Assembly: GCA_900770025.1 (NCBI GenBank)
Contig: CAAGIW010000047.1
Location: forward strand, 1-30,420
Length of the DNA stretch: 30,420 bases
Source: an uncultured Prevotella sp.
GTDB taxonomy: Bacteria; Bacteroidota; Bacteroidia; Bacteroidales; Bacteroidaceae
Direction of reading: 5' to 3'
Within the stretch, counting starts at the first letter, position 1. Each line of letters starts with the position of its first letter. The position numbers and the translations under genes are program-made. A model generated the notes under the pieces. That model made no database searches. It was given only the letters and a program-made list of their open reading frames with translations, and was not told the DNA's origin. This document shows, in pieces, positions 1-7,906 of this stretch.

Positions 1-1
1 A

Positions 2-178
2 AGTTTTAACCCAAATCGGCCATTAGACTGTTATGCGCAAACATACTTTCTTTTTGTCATCTGTCTTTCCGTTTATCAGTTACAATGGAACCCCATTGCG
101 CCCTCAAAACGTAAAGACATCTGTTCAAAAATATAAGCAGTTATCATCATAACGCTAATGGCCGATTTGGGTTTAACT
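2..178. repeat. Inverted repeat pair, arms about 25 bp, 127 bp apart
   Basis: The arm at 2-26 (AGTTTTAACCCAAATCGGCC then ATTAG) is matched in reverse complement at 154-178, with about one short slip in the T/A run. The similarity continues weakly inward (CATAAC-type sequence on both sides). The motif GTTTTAACCCAAA recurs at 19314-19326, just before the second 22-bp array. The spacer holds no gene. It could be the ends of a small non-autonomous element or two copies of an intergenic repeat in opposite orientation. Confidence 0.55.
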
Positions 179-276
179 GGGTGGCGCATGGATGAAGTGT
201 CTCTTCTTTCCCCTCTACAAGGACAGCAGAGGCTTTGCTCATTGGGAGAATCCAAGCGGATTAACCCGCATTTTTC

Positions 277-307
277 TTTGTCAGTTGGCGTTTTTGGTGT
301 AACTTTA
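277..307 (+). promoter_or_regulatory. Putative Bacteroidetes-type promoter for the 421-3338 gene pair
   Basis: TTTG at 277-280 is followed after 19 nt by TAACTTTA at 300-307, one base off the Bacteroidetes -7 consensus TAnnTTTG at the usual spacing. Transcription would start near 314, leaving a leader of roughly 107 nt before the ATG at 421. Confidence 0.45.
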
Positions 308-420
308 CGGCAGAAAAAACCACATAAACGCATCATGCCGAGACTATTCGGGAAGAAGGTGAGTTTTATATTGACAAGACCGAGAATATCATCGACGAAC
401 AGATGTTCTGAAAAAAGCAC

Positions 421-1884
421 ATGACAACACAACTGACACACCGCATACTGGTCGCAACACTGATGCTGACAGGCACCGCCACGGGCATGGCACAGGGCAG
501 CATGGTGCTGCCAAGGGGAATAGACAGCACCCAGCAGGCGGCCGTTGCCTTCCATCACACTGGCGGATTCAGCGGCACACAGCCCATAGAGGATGCCCTC
601 TACGTGCTGGGCACCCTGACCCCTGCCTCGAAAAAGATGAAAACGGCAGAGGGAGTGCAACTGAAGATTAACCTGTTCAACAGGGAAGGACAGTCGCTGA
701 GCGGACAAACCACGGCCCTGCAGAACGGGCGTTATGCCTTCAAGGTGCCCGACTGCGAGGGGGAATGGACCATGCTGCTCAGCGCCAAAGATGCCGACGG
801 GAAGCAGAAATACCGCATCTCCATAGACCGACAGTTCTCGCCTGCGCCGCGACTGCTGTCGCCCCAAGAGACCAGGGTGCTGCCCCCACAAACCACGGTC
901 GTGCCCCTGCAACCGGTGGAGGAGGAAGAGATGGAGACTGCGGCGCAGGAAGAGAAGGGCAAATCGATGACGGAGAAGGTGCACCAACTGCAGAACGTGA
1001 CCATCAAGAAGAAACGTTCGTTCGACCGATTTACGGCTTGGGAGAACGAGCAACGGGCACAATATTGGGCCGACATATATTATAATGTGGACAAAGAGAC
1101 CGACCGTCTGTTAGACAGTGGGGCAGATACGCCCGAATTTTTCAAGTGGCTTGCCACCAAAAACAGGTTCTTCAACGGCACGGGGGATGACGTTTCGGAG
1201 ACCACTCTCGACGGAATCAGTGCCTTAGAGGCGGCCAACGCAGAGACCACCACGGCCGATGCTGCCGAGACAGCGGAACTGACAGACGCACTGGACCGAC
1301 TGAACAGCGAACTGGAAAGTATGGAGACGGAACAGAAATCTATCTCCAACGATGCCCCCTACTACAAGAACCGTCCCATCGTGTGGATTATCAACAACCG
1401 TTTCTATGCGCTCACGGGCATCACACCTGCCTTCAGCAGAGACAAGAACGCCACGGCCACATGCTCGTTCAGCAAGCAATGGCTCAAGCCTTTTCCCACC
1501 GACATGGAGGAGGTGAAGAGCGTTTATATCTCGGAAAAGCCCAATGCCTTTATCAACAGTCTGCCCTGTCAGGCCCTGAAGACCTACGCACCCGTGACCG
1601 TTTTCATCTATGTGCACCACCATTTCACCACTGCCGGCAAGGGACAAAGGCGCACCGTGTTCAACGGATACGACATGCCTGAACCCTTCTTCTCGCCCGA
1701 CTACCGCATACTGCCCAAGGAAGAGGACCACCGGCGCACGCTGTACTGGAACCCCAACGTGACTGCCGACGAGGAGGGAAACGCCGTGATAGAGTTCAGC
1801 AACAGCTCTGTGTGCCGGGAGATTTCGGTGAGTGCCGAGGGACTGACACCGCAACTGCAACCAACCATATACCCACAGGAATGA
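421..1884 (+). CDS. Secreted protein resembling the C-terminal half of a Bacteroidetes MG2/carboxypeptidase-regulatory-type protein
   Basis: 487 residues with an N-terminal signal peptide (about residues 1-25, ending in MAQG). Residues about 55-140 look like a carboxypeptidase-regulatory-like beta domain (YVLGTLTPAS, then NGRYAFKVPD). A Glu-rich linker lies near 165-180. The last 50 residues (YWNPNVTADEEGNAVIEF and onward) are the usual tail of large secreted Bacteroidetes proteins that begin with an MG2-like domain. The N-terminal half expected in front of this region is missing here but appears to be encoded by the next gene. The stop overlaps the next ATG (ATGA at 1881-1884), so translation is probably coupled. 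Function is unknown; an envelope location is inferred from the signal peptide. Confidence 0.75.
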   Translation: MTTQLTHRILVATLMLTGTATGMAQGSMVLPRGIDSTQQAAVAFHHTGGFSGTQPIEDALYVLGTLTPASKKMKTAEGVQLKINLFNREGQSLSGQTTALQNGRYAFKVPDCEGEWTMLLSAKDADGKQKYRISIDRQFSPAPRLLSPQETRVLPPQTTVVPLQPVEEEEMETAAQEEKGKSMTEKVHQLQNVTIKKKRSFDRFTAWENEQRAQYWADIYYNVDKETDRLLDSGADTPEFFKWLATKNRFFNGTGDDVSETTLDGISALEAANAETTTADAAETAELTDALDRLNSELESMETEQKSISNDAPYYKNRPIVWIINNRFYALTGITPAFSRDKNATATCSFSKQWLKPFPTDMEEVKSVYISEKPNAFINSLPCQALKTYAPVTVFIYVHHHFTTAGKGQRRTVFNGYDMPEPFFSPDYRILPKEEDHRRTLYWNPNVTADEEGNAVIEFSNSSVCREISVSAEGLTPQLQPTIYPQE

Positions 1885-3338
1885 GAACAAGAACAAGACT
1901 GAACATAAGAACGGCCCGCCAACCCATGCACATTGTGCTTGCGGTGATGCTTGCCGCCCTGTGGCTGTGCGCCCGTCCGGCCGCCGCCCAGCATCTGTTA
2001 GACGGCAACGGCAATGCAAAAGAGCGTGAGGCCCTGCAGAAGCTGAAGCAGTTTGTGACCGACATAGAGCGGTTTCGCCACTCCTTCCCCCTGGAACGGG
2101 CCTATCTGCACTTCGACAACACGGCCTACTTCATGGGCGAGGAAATCAGGATGAAGGCGTATGTGATGCGCACCGACAGCAATCGGCTGACCGACCTGAG
2201 CCGAGTGCTGTATGTGGAATTAGCGGCACCGTCGGGAGATGTGCTGCAAACCCACAAGCTGTACTTGCACAACGGACAGGCCGAGGGCTGCATCCCGCTC
2301 GACAGTCTGTTCACCTCGGGCTTCTACGAGGTGCGTGCCTATACGCGCTACATGGTCAACGAGGGCGGCGATGCGGTGTTCTCGCGCGTGATTCCCATCT
2401 TCGAGGCTCCCAAGAAAGCAGGACATTACGCCGAGGCAAAGATGGAATCGAGGGGACACAACAAGCGTTTGCCCAACAACCGCACGCCAACGACGGAGCA
2501 AACAGCAACAAATACAGTGAAAAAACAGGGCATGAGGGTGGACTTCTATCCCGAGGGTGGACACAGCATCAGCGGACTCAAGGGCAGAATGACCTTCGTA
2601 GTGACCAACAACGATGGGATGCCTCTGCAGGTCACAGGGCACTTGGTGTGCATGAAAGACACGGTGGCCGCCGTGCAAACCGAGCACGAGGGCATGGGAC
2701 GCTTTGCCTATCTGCCGCAGCAGGGGATGCCCATGGCGCTGCATCTTACCGACTCCACGGGGCACCACGCCATCATCAAGATGCCCGAACCGGAACCAAT
2801 AGGGGTGGCACTGAAGGTGGATATGAGCGATTCGCTCAAGGCACGCATCACCATAAGCCCCTCGGTGGAACTGCACAACGAGCCTTTGGCACTGATACAG
2901 ACCTATCGTGGCGCCGTATATTCCGTGGTGCCTTTTGTGTGCGACGGCAAACCCTTGGTGCTGAACTGCGGTCGGGAGGACATGGAAGAGGGGGTGAACC
3001 GCTTCACGGTGATTGATACGGAGGGCAACATCCTGGCCGACCGACGCGTGTTTGTGCATCCTGCCACCACGCCGCAGCCCATCTCCATCGAGCGCATCGA
3101 GGGCAGCGCACTGCCATACGGCAGGATAAGACTGCACATGAAGGCTCCGGCCGGCACCACCTTCTCCGTGGCCATCCACGATGCCGCCACAGACATCAAC
3201 CCCTCACAGGGCGATCTGCGCTCCTGGATGCTCCTGTCTTCCGACCTGAAAGGCTACATCCACCGGCCACAATACTACTTGGAGAGCAACGATGCGAAGC
3301 ACCGCCGCCACACAGACTTGCTGTTGAGCAGGGAATAA
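1881..3338 (+). CDS. Secreted protein resembling the N-terminal half of a Bacteroidetes MG2-type protein
   Basis: 485 residues from the ATG at 1881. This start is preferred over the upstream ATG at 1812 because it overlaps the previous stop by 4 bp and puts a signal peptide (about residues 15-36, ending ARPAAAQ) at the N terminus. Residues 72-95 (ERAYLHFDNTAYFMGEE...) are the typical opening of MG2-like Bacteroidetes proteins, and residues 219-233 (VDFYPEGGHSISGLK) are a second family landmark. The chain stops right after SSDLKGYIHRPQYYLES...HTDLLLSRE, where relatives as I know them continue into a plug or carboxypeptidase-regulatory region of the kind encoded by the upstream gene. It converges on the GH51 gene with a 17-bp gap. 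Role unknown; likely an envelope partner of the upstream product. Confidence 0.8.
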   Translation: MRTRTRLNIRTARQPMHIVLAVMLAALWLCARPAAAQHLLDGNGNAKEREALQKLKQFVTDIERFRHSFPLERAYLHFDNTAYFMGEEIRMKAYVMRTDSNRLTDLSRVLYVELAAPSGDVLQTHKLYLHNGQAEGCIPLDSLFTSGFYEVRAYTRYMVNEGGDAVFSRVIPIFEAPKKAGHYAEAKMESRGHNKRLPNNRTPTTEQTATNTVKKQGMRVDFYPEGGHSISGLKGRMTFVVTNNDGMPLQVTGHLVCMKDTVAAVQTEHEGMGRFAYLPQQGMPMALHLTDSTGHHAIIKMPEPEPIGVALKVDMSDSLKARITISPSVELHNEPLALIQTYRGAVYSVVPFVCDGKPLVLNCGREDMEEGVNRFTVIDTEGNILADRRVFVHPATTPQPISIERIEGSALPYGRIRLHMKAPAGTTFSVAIHDAATDINPSQGDLRSWMLLSSDLKGYIHRPQYYLESNDAKHRRHTDLLLSRE

Positions 3339-3355
3339 CAGGAGAAAAATTCTGT

Positions 3356-5887
3356 CTAAAAGATATAATTCACAAAGCCATACGCCGGCACCGTGACGGT
3401 GAGAGGGGCATCCTGACGCACGGGTTCGGTGCCGCTGATGCGCTCGATGCGGGTGTCACCGGGCTTGCCTTTGAAACCTTCATAGACGATGCGGGTGCCC
3501 ACAGACAGGCGAGGAGTGCTGAGCGTGAGCTGCAAAGGCTTGGGCAACACGTTCACCACACGCAGACAGGTCTTGCCGGTAGTGGCATTCTGCACCACAC
3601 TGGTGGCCACCCTGCTGCTCACCACGCTGTCGGCCTCAAGGGTGTTGGCAATGTATCGCTGGCCCGTATGGGTGCCAAAGAGGCGCTGGGTCTCATAACT
3701 TGCGGTGGTCTGCACCTGCGTATTGCTAAAATAAATCATGTCGGGACTCCAGTTGCTGTGCCCGTTTTTCGACAGCAATGGGGCATACGAGGTCATGGCC
3801 ACCACGTCGCCGTTGCGCTCTACGTTGCAAAGGTGATAGGCTTCTGCCAAGGCACAGTTCACGCCCCCTTTGCCTTCTCGGGCGGCATACTCCCCGAGAT
3901 AAACCTTGGGACCCTGCCGGTCGTAGTGGTCATAATAGTCGCCGTTGGTCAAGAACCATCCCACGCTCTCGTAATAATGCTCGTCGATGAGTTGGAACAG
4001 GTCTTTGTTGGCATGGGCAAAACGCCAGCCCTCCACATAATCGGACGAGGGAGCATGGAACGGACCTGCCGTTCCGCATATCTGAATGTCGGGATAACGC
4101 TCTTTGATGGCGCGGGCAATCATCAGACAGCGGTCCTCAAATACGGTGGAGATGATGTCTTCATTGCCGATGCCAATATATTTAAGGTGGAAGGGTTCGG
4201 GGTGACCGGCCTCGGCACGCATGGCAGCCCACTTGTTGGTGGCGGGGTCGCCGTTGGCCCATTCTATCATGTTGCAAAGTTCTTCGATATAGGCCGGCAT
4301 CTGCTCCATGGGTATTCCGCCCTGCTGTCCGCCATATCCTTCGGCATTGCACGCCGAGTTCTGACAGGGCACACCGGCTGCCAACACGGGCAAAGGCTCG
4401 GCACCGATGTCCTCACAGAACTGGAACATCTCGTAGAATCCCATGCCTCGGGTCTGATGATAGCGCCAGATGTTGCGGTCGGGCACACGCTCGTGGAGCG
4501 GTCCCACGGTGTGATGCCAGTGATAGATGTTGTCGATGCCGTCGCCGTGGCTCATACATCCGCCGGGGAAGCGCACAAACTTGGGATGCAGGTCGGCGAT
4601 GGTCTGTGCCAGGTCGGCTCGCATTCCGTTCTTGCGATGGCAGAAAGTGTTGTAGGGAAAGAGGCTCACCATGTCTATATGCACCTCTGTGTTGCGGTTG
4701 GCAATGATGCGAAGCACCGCCTTGTCGGCCGACTGCCATGCCTGAAGGGTCAGTTCATAGGGGGTCCAAGCCTTGCCCTTGGCAGTAAACGAGGCCTGTG
4801 CCAGCACCTTGTCTCCATCGACGAGTGCCACGGAGAACGGCTTCTTCTTGCCCGAAGGAACACGGGCGTAGATGGAGAAGCGGTATTTCTCGCCACTCTT
4901 CACCACCATACCGTCCCATCCTTCGTTGACAAGGGTATCGGCACGCATCACCATGTAGTGGGGATTGTGTGCACTGAGCGGTTCGGCGGTGGCTATCTCT
5001 GCGGTGCGGAAGTGGTGCCACGCCGTGGTAGAAGTCCACTGGTGGCGGTCGGCGGCGCTGTATTCAAAGTCGCGGTTCTGCACCATCTCGGCATAAAGAC
5101 CGCCGTCGGCAGCATAACTAATGTCCTCAAAGAACACGCCTATCAGCCGGTCGCTGATTTCCTTCTGCTCGTCTGCCTTGATCTTCAGTGTGGCTTTCAG
5201 CACCTCACCCTCGGGCAGTGTGATGGTCTCTGCCTCCTTCTTCAGGTTAACCAGCGTGCGCCGGTATTTCTCTCCTTGCAGGTCAAAGTGGCTGCGTATG
5301 CGCTGTGCCCATCCGTCGGGCAGCGTAATGCGATAGCCCGCTATGGGTTTTCCACCCACCTCCACGGTATCTTTGCGGGGCTGTATGCTCTCATATTCCT
5401 GTTGGGTGGCAGGCACGTCGGGGGAGAAATGCCTCACCTCGGCATCAGAAATCATCTTGCGATAGGTTCCCTGGGGAGTTTTGAACACCACAGTGAAGCA
5501 GCCTTTGGCATCGGGAGCCACCACCGGAGCCAGACAACCCTTGACGGTGGTATGCGGATAGTCCTGCGGGCGCCAGTTCACCCAGTCGTCGCTCACCGCC
5601 ACGGCAAAGCAGGGCGAGAAGTCATTCACCTGAAACACGGCCACGGCCCTGCCCTCTTCGCTGCTCCACATCATGGGGGCATACATCTTCTTCTGCGCTC
5701 CCCACTGCCCATAATCCGACTGGAACAACTGTCCCACCTCGGCAAAGCGACCCTGACTGTCGGCAAGGGCTATCTTCATTCCCTGTTTTTCACTGGTGTT
5801 ATATACGAACACGACATCCTTGGCAACCATTGTCTGCGGCAACACTACGGCGGCGGCAAGGGCTGTCATCCATTTCTTGATACTCAT
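3356..5887 (-). CDS. Secreted GH51 alpha-L-arabinofuranosidase
   Basis: 843 residues. A signal peptide covers about residues 1-22 (ends TMVA). Residues 23-160 form an extra beta-rich N-terminal module containing DDWVNWRP, reminiscent of propeller or lectin-like additions. Residues about 240-410 start the catalytic region (GVFFEDISYAADGGLYAEM) and include a carbohydrate-binding-like insert. The TIM-barrel core contains FVRFPGGC (438-444), GNE with the likely acid/base Glu576, and LGEYAA with the likely nucleophile Glu666. The C-terminal beta domain closes the chain. The family removes terminal arabinofuranose from arabinan, arabinoxylan or arabinogalactan. The start lies 39 bp after the ispF stop on the same strand, so it may ride on the porU-porV-ispF transcript. 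Confidence 0.93.
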   Translation of the reverse strand: MSIKKWMTALAAAVVLPQTMVAKDVVFVYNTSEKQGMKIALADSQGRFAEVGQLFQSDYGQWGAQKKMYAPMMWSSEEGRAVAVFQVNDFSPCFAVAVSDDWVNWRPQDYPHTTVKGCLAPVVAPDAKGCFTVVFKTPQGTYRKMISDAEVRHFSPDVPATQQEYESIQPRKDTVEVGGKPIAGYRITLPDGWAQRIRSHFDLQGEKYRRTLVNLKKEAETITLPEGEVLKATLKIKADEQKEISDRLIGVFFEDISYAADGGLYAEMVQNRDFEYSAADRHQWTSTTAWHHFRTAEIATAEPLSAHNPHYMVMRADTLVNEGWDGMVVKSGEKYRFSIYARVPSGKKKPFSVALVDGDKVLAQASFTAKGKAWTPYELTLQAWQSADKAVLRIIANRNTEVHIDMVSLFPYNTFCHRKNGMRADLAQTIADLHPKFVRFPGGCMSHGDGIDNIYHWHHTVGPLHERVPDRNIWRYHQTRGMGFYEMFQFCEDIGAEPLPVLAAGVPCQNSACNAEGYGGQQGGIPMEQMPAYIEELCNMIEWANGDPATNKWAAMRAEAGHPEPFHLKYIGIGNEDIISTVFEDRCLMIARAIKERYPDIQICGTAGPFHAPSSDYVEGWRFAHANKDLFQLIDEHYYESVGWFLTNGDYYDHYDRQGPKVYLGEYAAREGKGGVNCALAEAYHLCNVERNGDVVAMTSYAPLLSKNGHSNWSPDMIYFSNTQVQTTASYETQRLFGTHTGQRYIANTLEADSVVSSRVATSVVQNATTGKTCLRVVNVLPKPLQLTLSTPRLSVGTRIVYEGFKGKPGDTRIERISGTEPVRQDAPLTVTVPAYGFVNYIF

Positions 5888-5926
5888 GATTGGTCAGATT
5901 ATGTTTTTCGTAGTTTGACTGTTGCA

Positions 5927-6421
5927 CTAAGCCATCTCCCGTTTGGCTATCAGCACAGTGGCATAGGCGCTGATACCCTCCTCGCGTCCGGTAAATCCCA
6001 AGCGCTCGGTGGTGGTGGCCTTGATGGAGATTTGGTCTTCCTCCACCTTCATCACATGGGCCAAACAGGCCTTCATGGCAGGGATATGGGGATTCATCTT
6101 GGGGCGCTCGGCACAGATGGTGGCGTCGATATTGCCCACCTCATACCCCTTAGAGGCAATGAGTGCACAGGTCTTTTCCAACAGTATCTTGCTGTCTATG
6201 TTTAAGGTGTCGGCAGAGGTGTCGGGGAAGTGATAGCCTATGTCGCGCATATTGGCAGCTCCCAGCATGGCATCGCAGATGGCATGTATCAGCACATCGG
6301 CATCACTATGGCCCAACAGTCCCATACTGTGCTCTATCTTGATGCCTCCCATCCACAGGTCACGCCCCGTGACTAACTTATGTACGTCGTAGCCGAAGCC
6401 CACTCTTATTCCTATATCCAT
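5927..6421 (-). CDS. ispF: 2-C-methyl-D-erythritol 2,4-cyclodiphosphate synthase
   Basis: 164 residues, close to the usual length of about 160. IspF cyclises CDP-ME 2-phosphate to MEcPP and CMP in the non-mevalonate isoprenoid pathway, in the cytoplasm, as a trimer with a divalent metal. The metal-binding N terminus is clear (RVGFGYDVHKL with Asp and His ligands), followed by LLGHSDADVLIHAICDA (third ligand region and active site), DIGYHFPDT, and the C-terminal KATTTERLGFTGR motif. It follows porV after 116 bp; porV-ispF adjacency also occurs in Porphyromonas gingivalis as I recall. Confidence 0.97.
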   Translation of the reverse strand: MDIGIRVGFGYDVHKLVTGRDLWMGGIKIEHSMGLLGHSDADVLIHAICDAMLGAANMRDIGYHFPDTSADTLNIDSKILLEKTCALIASKGYEVGNIDATICAERPKMNPHIPAMKACLAHVMKVEEDQISIKATTTERLGFTGREEGISAYATVLIAKREMA

Positions 6422-6537
6422 TGGTTTCGTCCTTCCTTTCTTCGTTTTCTTGAATGCCTTTCTTGATTCTCTTGAATGCCTTCACTGCTTCTTGGCTTCC
6501 TTGATCTTCTCCCCTCTACAGCGACTTCCGTGTCAGT

Positions 6538-7701
6538 TTACTTGAACAAGTCCTTGATGCCGTCCATATCGAAGGCCAAAGTGAATCGCAGGGTTTGGTC
6601 GAGCGGATTGGTCTGTGCGGTGGAGATGACGTAGCCCACATCCAAAGAGAACACGTTCATGCGGAATCCGCCACCCACGGTGAAATACTTTCTGTTGCCC
6701 TTGTTGGCACTTTCGTGGTGATAACCGGCACGCAGTGAGAACTGATCGTGATACACATACTCGGCACCCACGCTCCATTGTATCTCCTGCAACTCCTCCT
6801 TGAATCCGCCAGGGGCATCGCCGAAACTCTTGAAGATACCCGAGATGGAACTCACATCGCTGTATTCCTCTATGACACGGGTGCGATAGTCGCCCGAAGA
6901 TTCGTCCTCTCGCTGCGGCGGAATGGTGGGCACCAGCAGTTTGTTGGCATCGGCTGCAATGGTGAAGCGGTTGTATTCATCCACAGGAACCATGAGCGAT
7001 GCACCGATACGCAGGTTGGCTGGCAGGAACTGACTGCGGTCATCACCGTAATAAGAAATCTTACTTCCCACGTTACTGATGTTCATACCCAAGCCCAACT
7101 GGCATTCGCGCGCACCCAACATGATGTAGTTGTTGTAATACATGGCAATGTCGGCAGCAAAGGCAGAGGCCGGTTTGGAGTCTTCGCTGTAGTCATAGCG
7201 CAGGTCGGAGTATATCCATCGGATGGCAGCGGCAATAGAAAAGGTCTCACTCAGCATCAGTGAGTAGGCCGCATCGATAGACATCTCGTAGGGTTTCACC
7301 GTCATGGCATTCTCTTCCATAGAGGTCATCACCTCGCCGAGGGAGAAATAGCGCAGCGAACCCGACACAGCGCTGTAGTCACCGATGCGGTAATAGCCGG
7401 CCACATAGGCCAGGTCTATGTCGTTCACCAACTGTCTCAGCCACGGAGTATAGTTGAGTGCCACTCCGCTTCGGCTGATGCAGAAGGGATATTTGGCAGG
7501 GTTCCAGTATTGCGAATTGACGTCTGGGTCGGTGGCAGCACCCACATCTCCCATACCGGCCGCACGAGCGTCGGGGGCAATGGTCTGCGAAATCACGGCA
7601 TGTTCCACCGGATTGTATTCCTGCGACTTGGTTTGTGCCTGCAACGAAACGGCATGACAGCAAACCAGAATGGCAGGTAGAATGTGCTTGATGATTCTCA
7701 T
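6538..7701 (-). CDS. porV: Type IX secretion outer-membrane beta-barrel protein PorV (LptO)
   Basis: 387 residues with a signal peptide (about 1-22, ending LQAQ). The start of the mature protein (VISQTIAPDARAAGMGDVGAATDPDVNSQYWNPAK, about residues 37-71) is the PorV/FadL-like signature, and alternating beta-strand patterns run to a C terminus rich in aromatic residues (DQTLRFTLAFDMDG). In type IX secretion PorV carries cargo from the translocon to the PorU sortase. It lies downstream of porU on the same strand with 193 bp of repeat-rich spacer. Confidence 0.95.
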   Translation of the reverse strand: MRIIKHILPAILVCCHAVSLQAQTKSQEYNPVEHAVISQTIAPDARAAGMGDVGAATDPDVNSQYWNPAKYPFCISRSGVALNYTPWLRQLVNDIDLAYVAGYYRIGDYSAVSGSLRYFSLGEVMTSMEENAMTVKPYEMSIDAAYSLMLSETFSIAAAIRWIYSDLRYDYSEDSKPASAFAADIAMYYNNYIMLGARECQLGLGMNISNVGSKISYYGDDRSQFLPANLRIGASLMVPVDEYNRFTIAADANKLLVPTIPPQREDESSGDYRTRVIEEYSDVSSISGIFKSFGDAPGGFKEELQEIQWSVGAEYVYHDQFSLRAGYHHESANKGNRKYFTVGGGFRMNVFSLDVGYVISTAQTNPLDQTLRFTLAFDMDGIKDLFK

Positions 7702-7766
7702 CTGAATGTTTTTTCTTCTATTCTGAATGGTTATTTACTTCTATTCTGAATGGTTCTTTACTTCTA
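7701..7766. repeat. Tandem 23-bp repeat in the porV leader
   Basis: Two near-identical 23-bp units (7721-7743 and 7744-7766, starting TTCTGAATGG and ending TTTACTTCTA) plus a shorter diverged unit at 7701-7720 that abuts the porV start codon. The two full units differ at one base. They make up about a third of the porU-porV spacer and place repeated sequence in the porV 5' UTR. Confidence 0.8.
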
Positions 7767-7850
7767 AAATCAACGAGATGTTACCTTGCTAATAACGCTG
7801 TTCGGGGCAGTTTATTGCACACTGGAGAGACATTTAACTTATCAACACCT

Positions 7851-7906
7851 CTATTTGCTGCATCAACCGCCCACTATCTGCTGCATCAACCGCCCTATTT
7901 GCTGCC
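7851..7906. repeat. porU 3' end tandemly repeated in its own downstream flank
   Basis: The last bases of porU (7895-7906, CTATTTGCTGCC on the + strand) recur at 7874 as CTATCTGCTGCATCAACCGC and at 7851 as CTATTTGCTGCATCAACCGC. Spacing is 23 and 21 bp. The true porU stop is the innermost copy, so the extra copies lie in the 3' untranslated part. Confidence 0.75.

Larger units (their letters stand above)
1..420. other. Gene-free leader region upstream of the first secreted-protein gene
   Basis: I see no convincing gene here. An open frame at 158-424 overlaps the next start as ATGA, but its protein (rich in Arg, Ser and Pro, no recognisable motif) does not look real. A short stretch at 328-411 in another frame reads like a natural protein tail (ending in DEQMF and a stop) but has no start codon and a stop just before it, so it may be a gene remnant or chance. 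The region also holds an inverted repeat (2-26 and 154-178) and a promoter-like sequence at 277-307. Confidence 0.6.

Noticed and set aside
158..424. Open frame of 88 codons overlapping the first gene start as ATGA
   Set aside because: The overlap looks like coupling, but the composition is not protein-like, a likely promoter (277-307) lies inside it, and it spans an inverted-repeat arm.
3668..6205. Long open frame of 845 codons on the + strand opposite the GH51 and ispF genes
   Set aside because: It is the antisense shadow of two well-recognised genes; its protein is rich in His, Gly and Val without any motif. Similar long shadows lie at 24907-26622 and 26949-28397.
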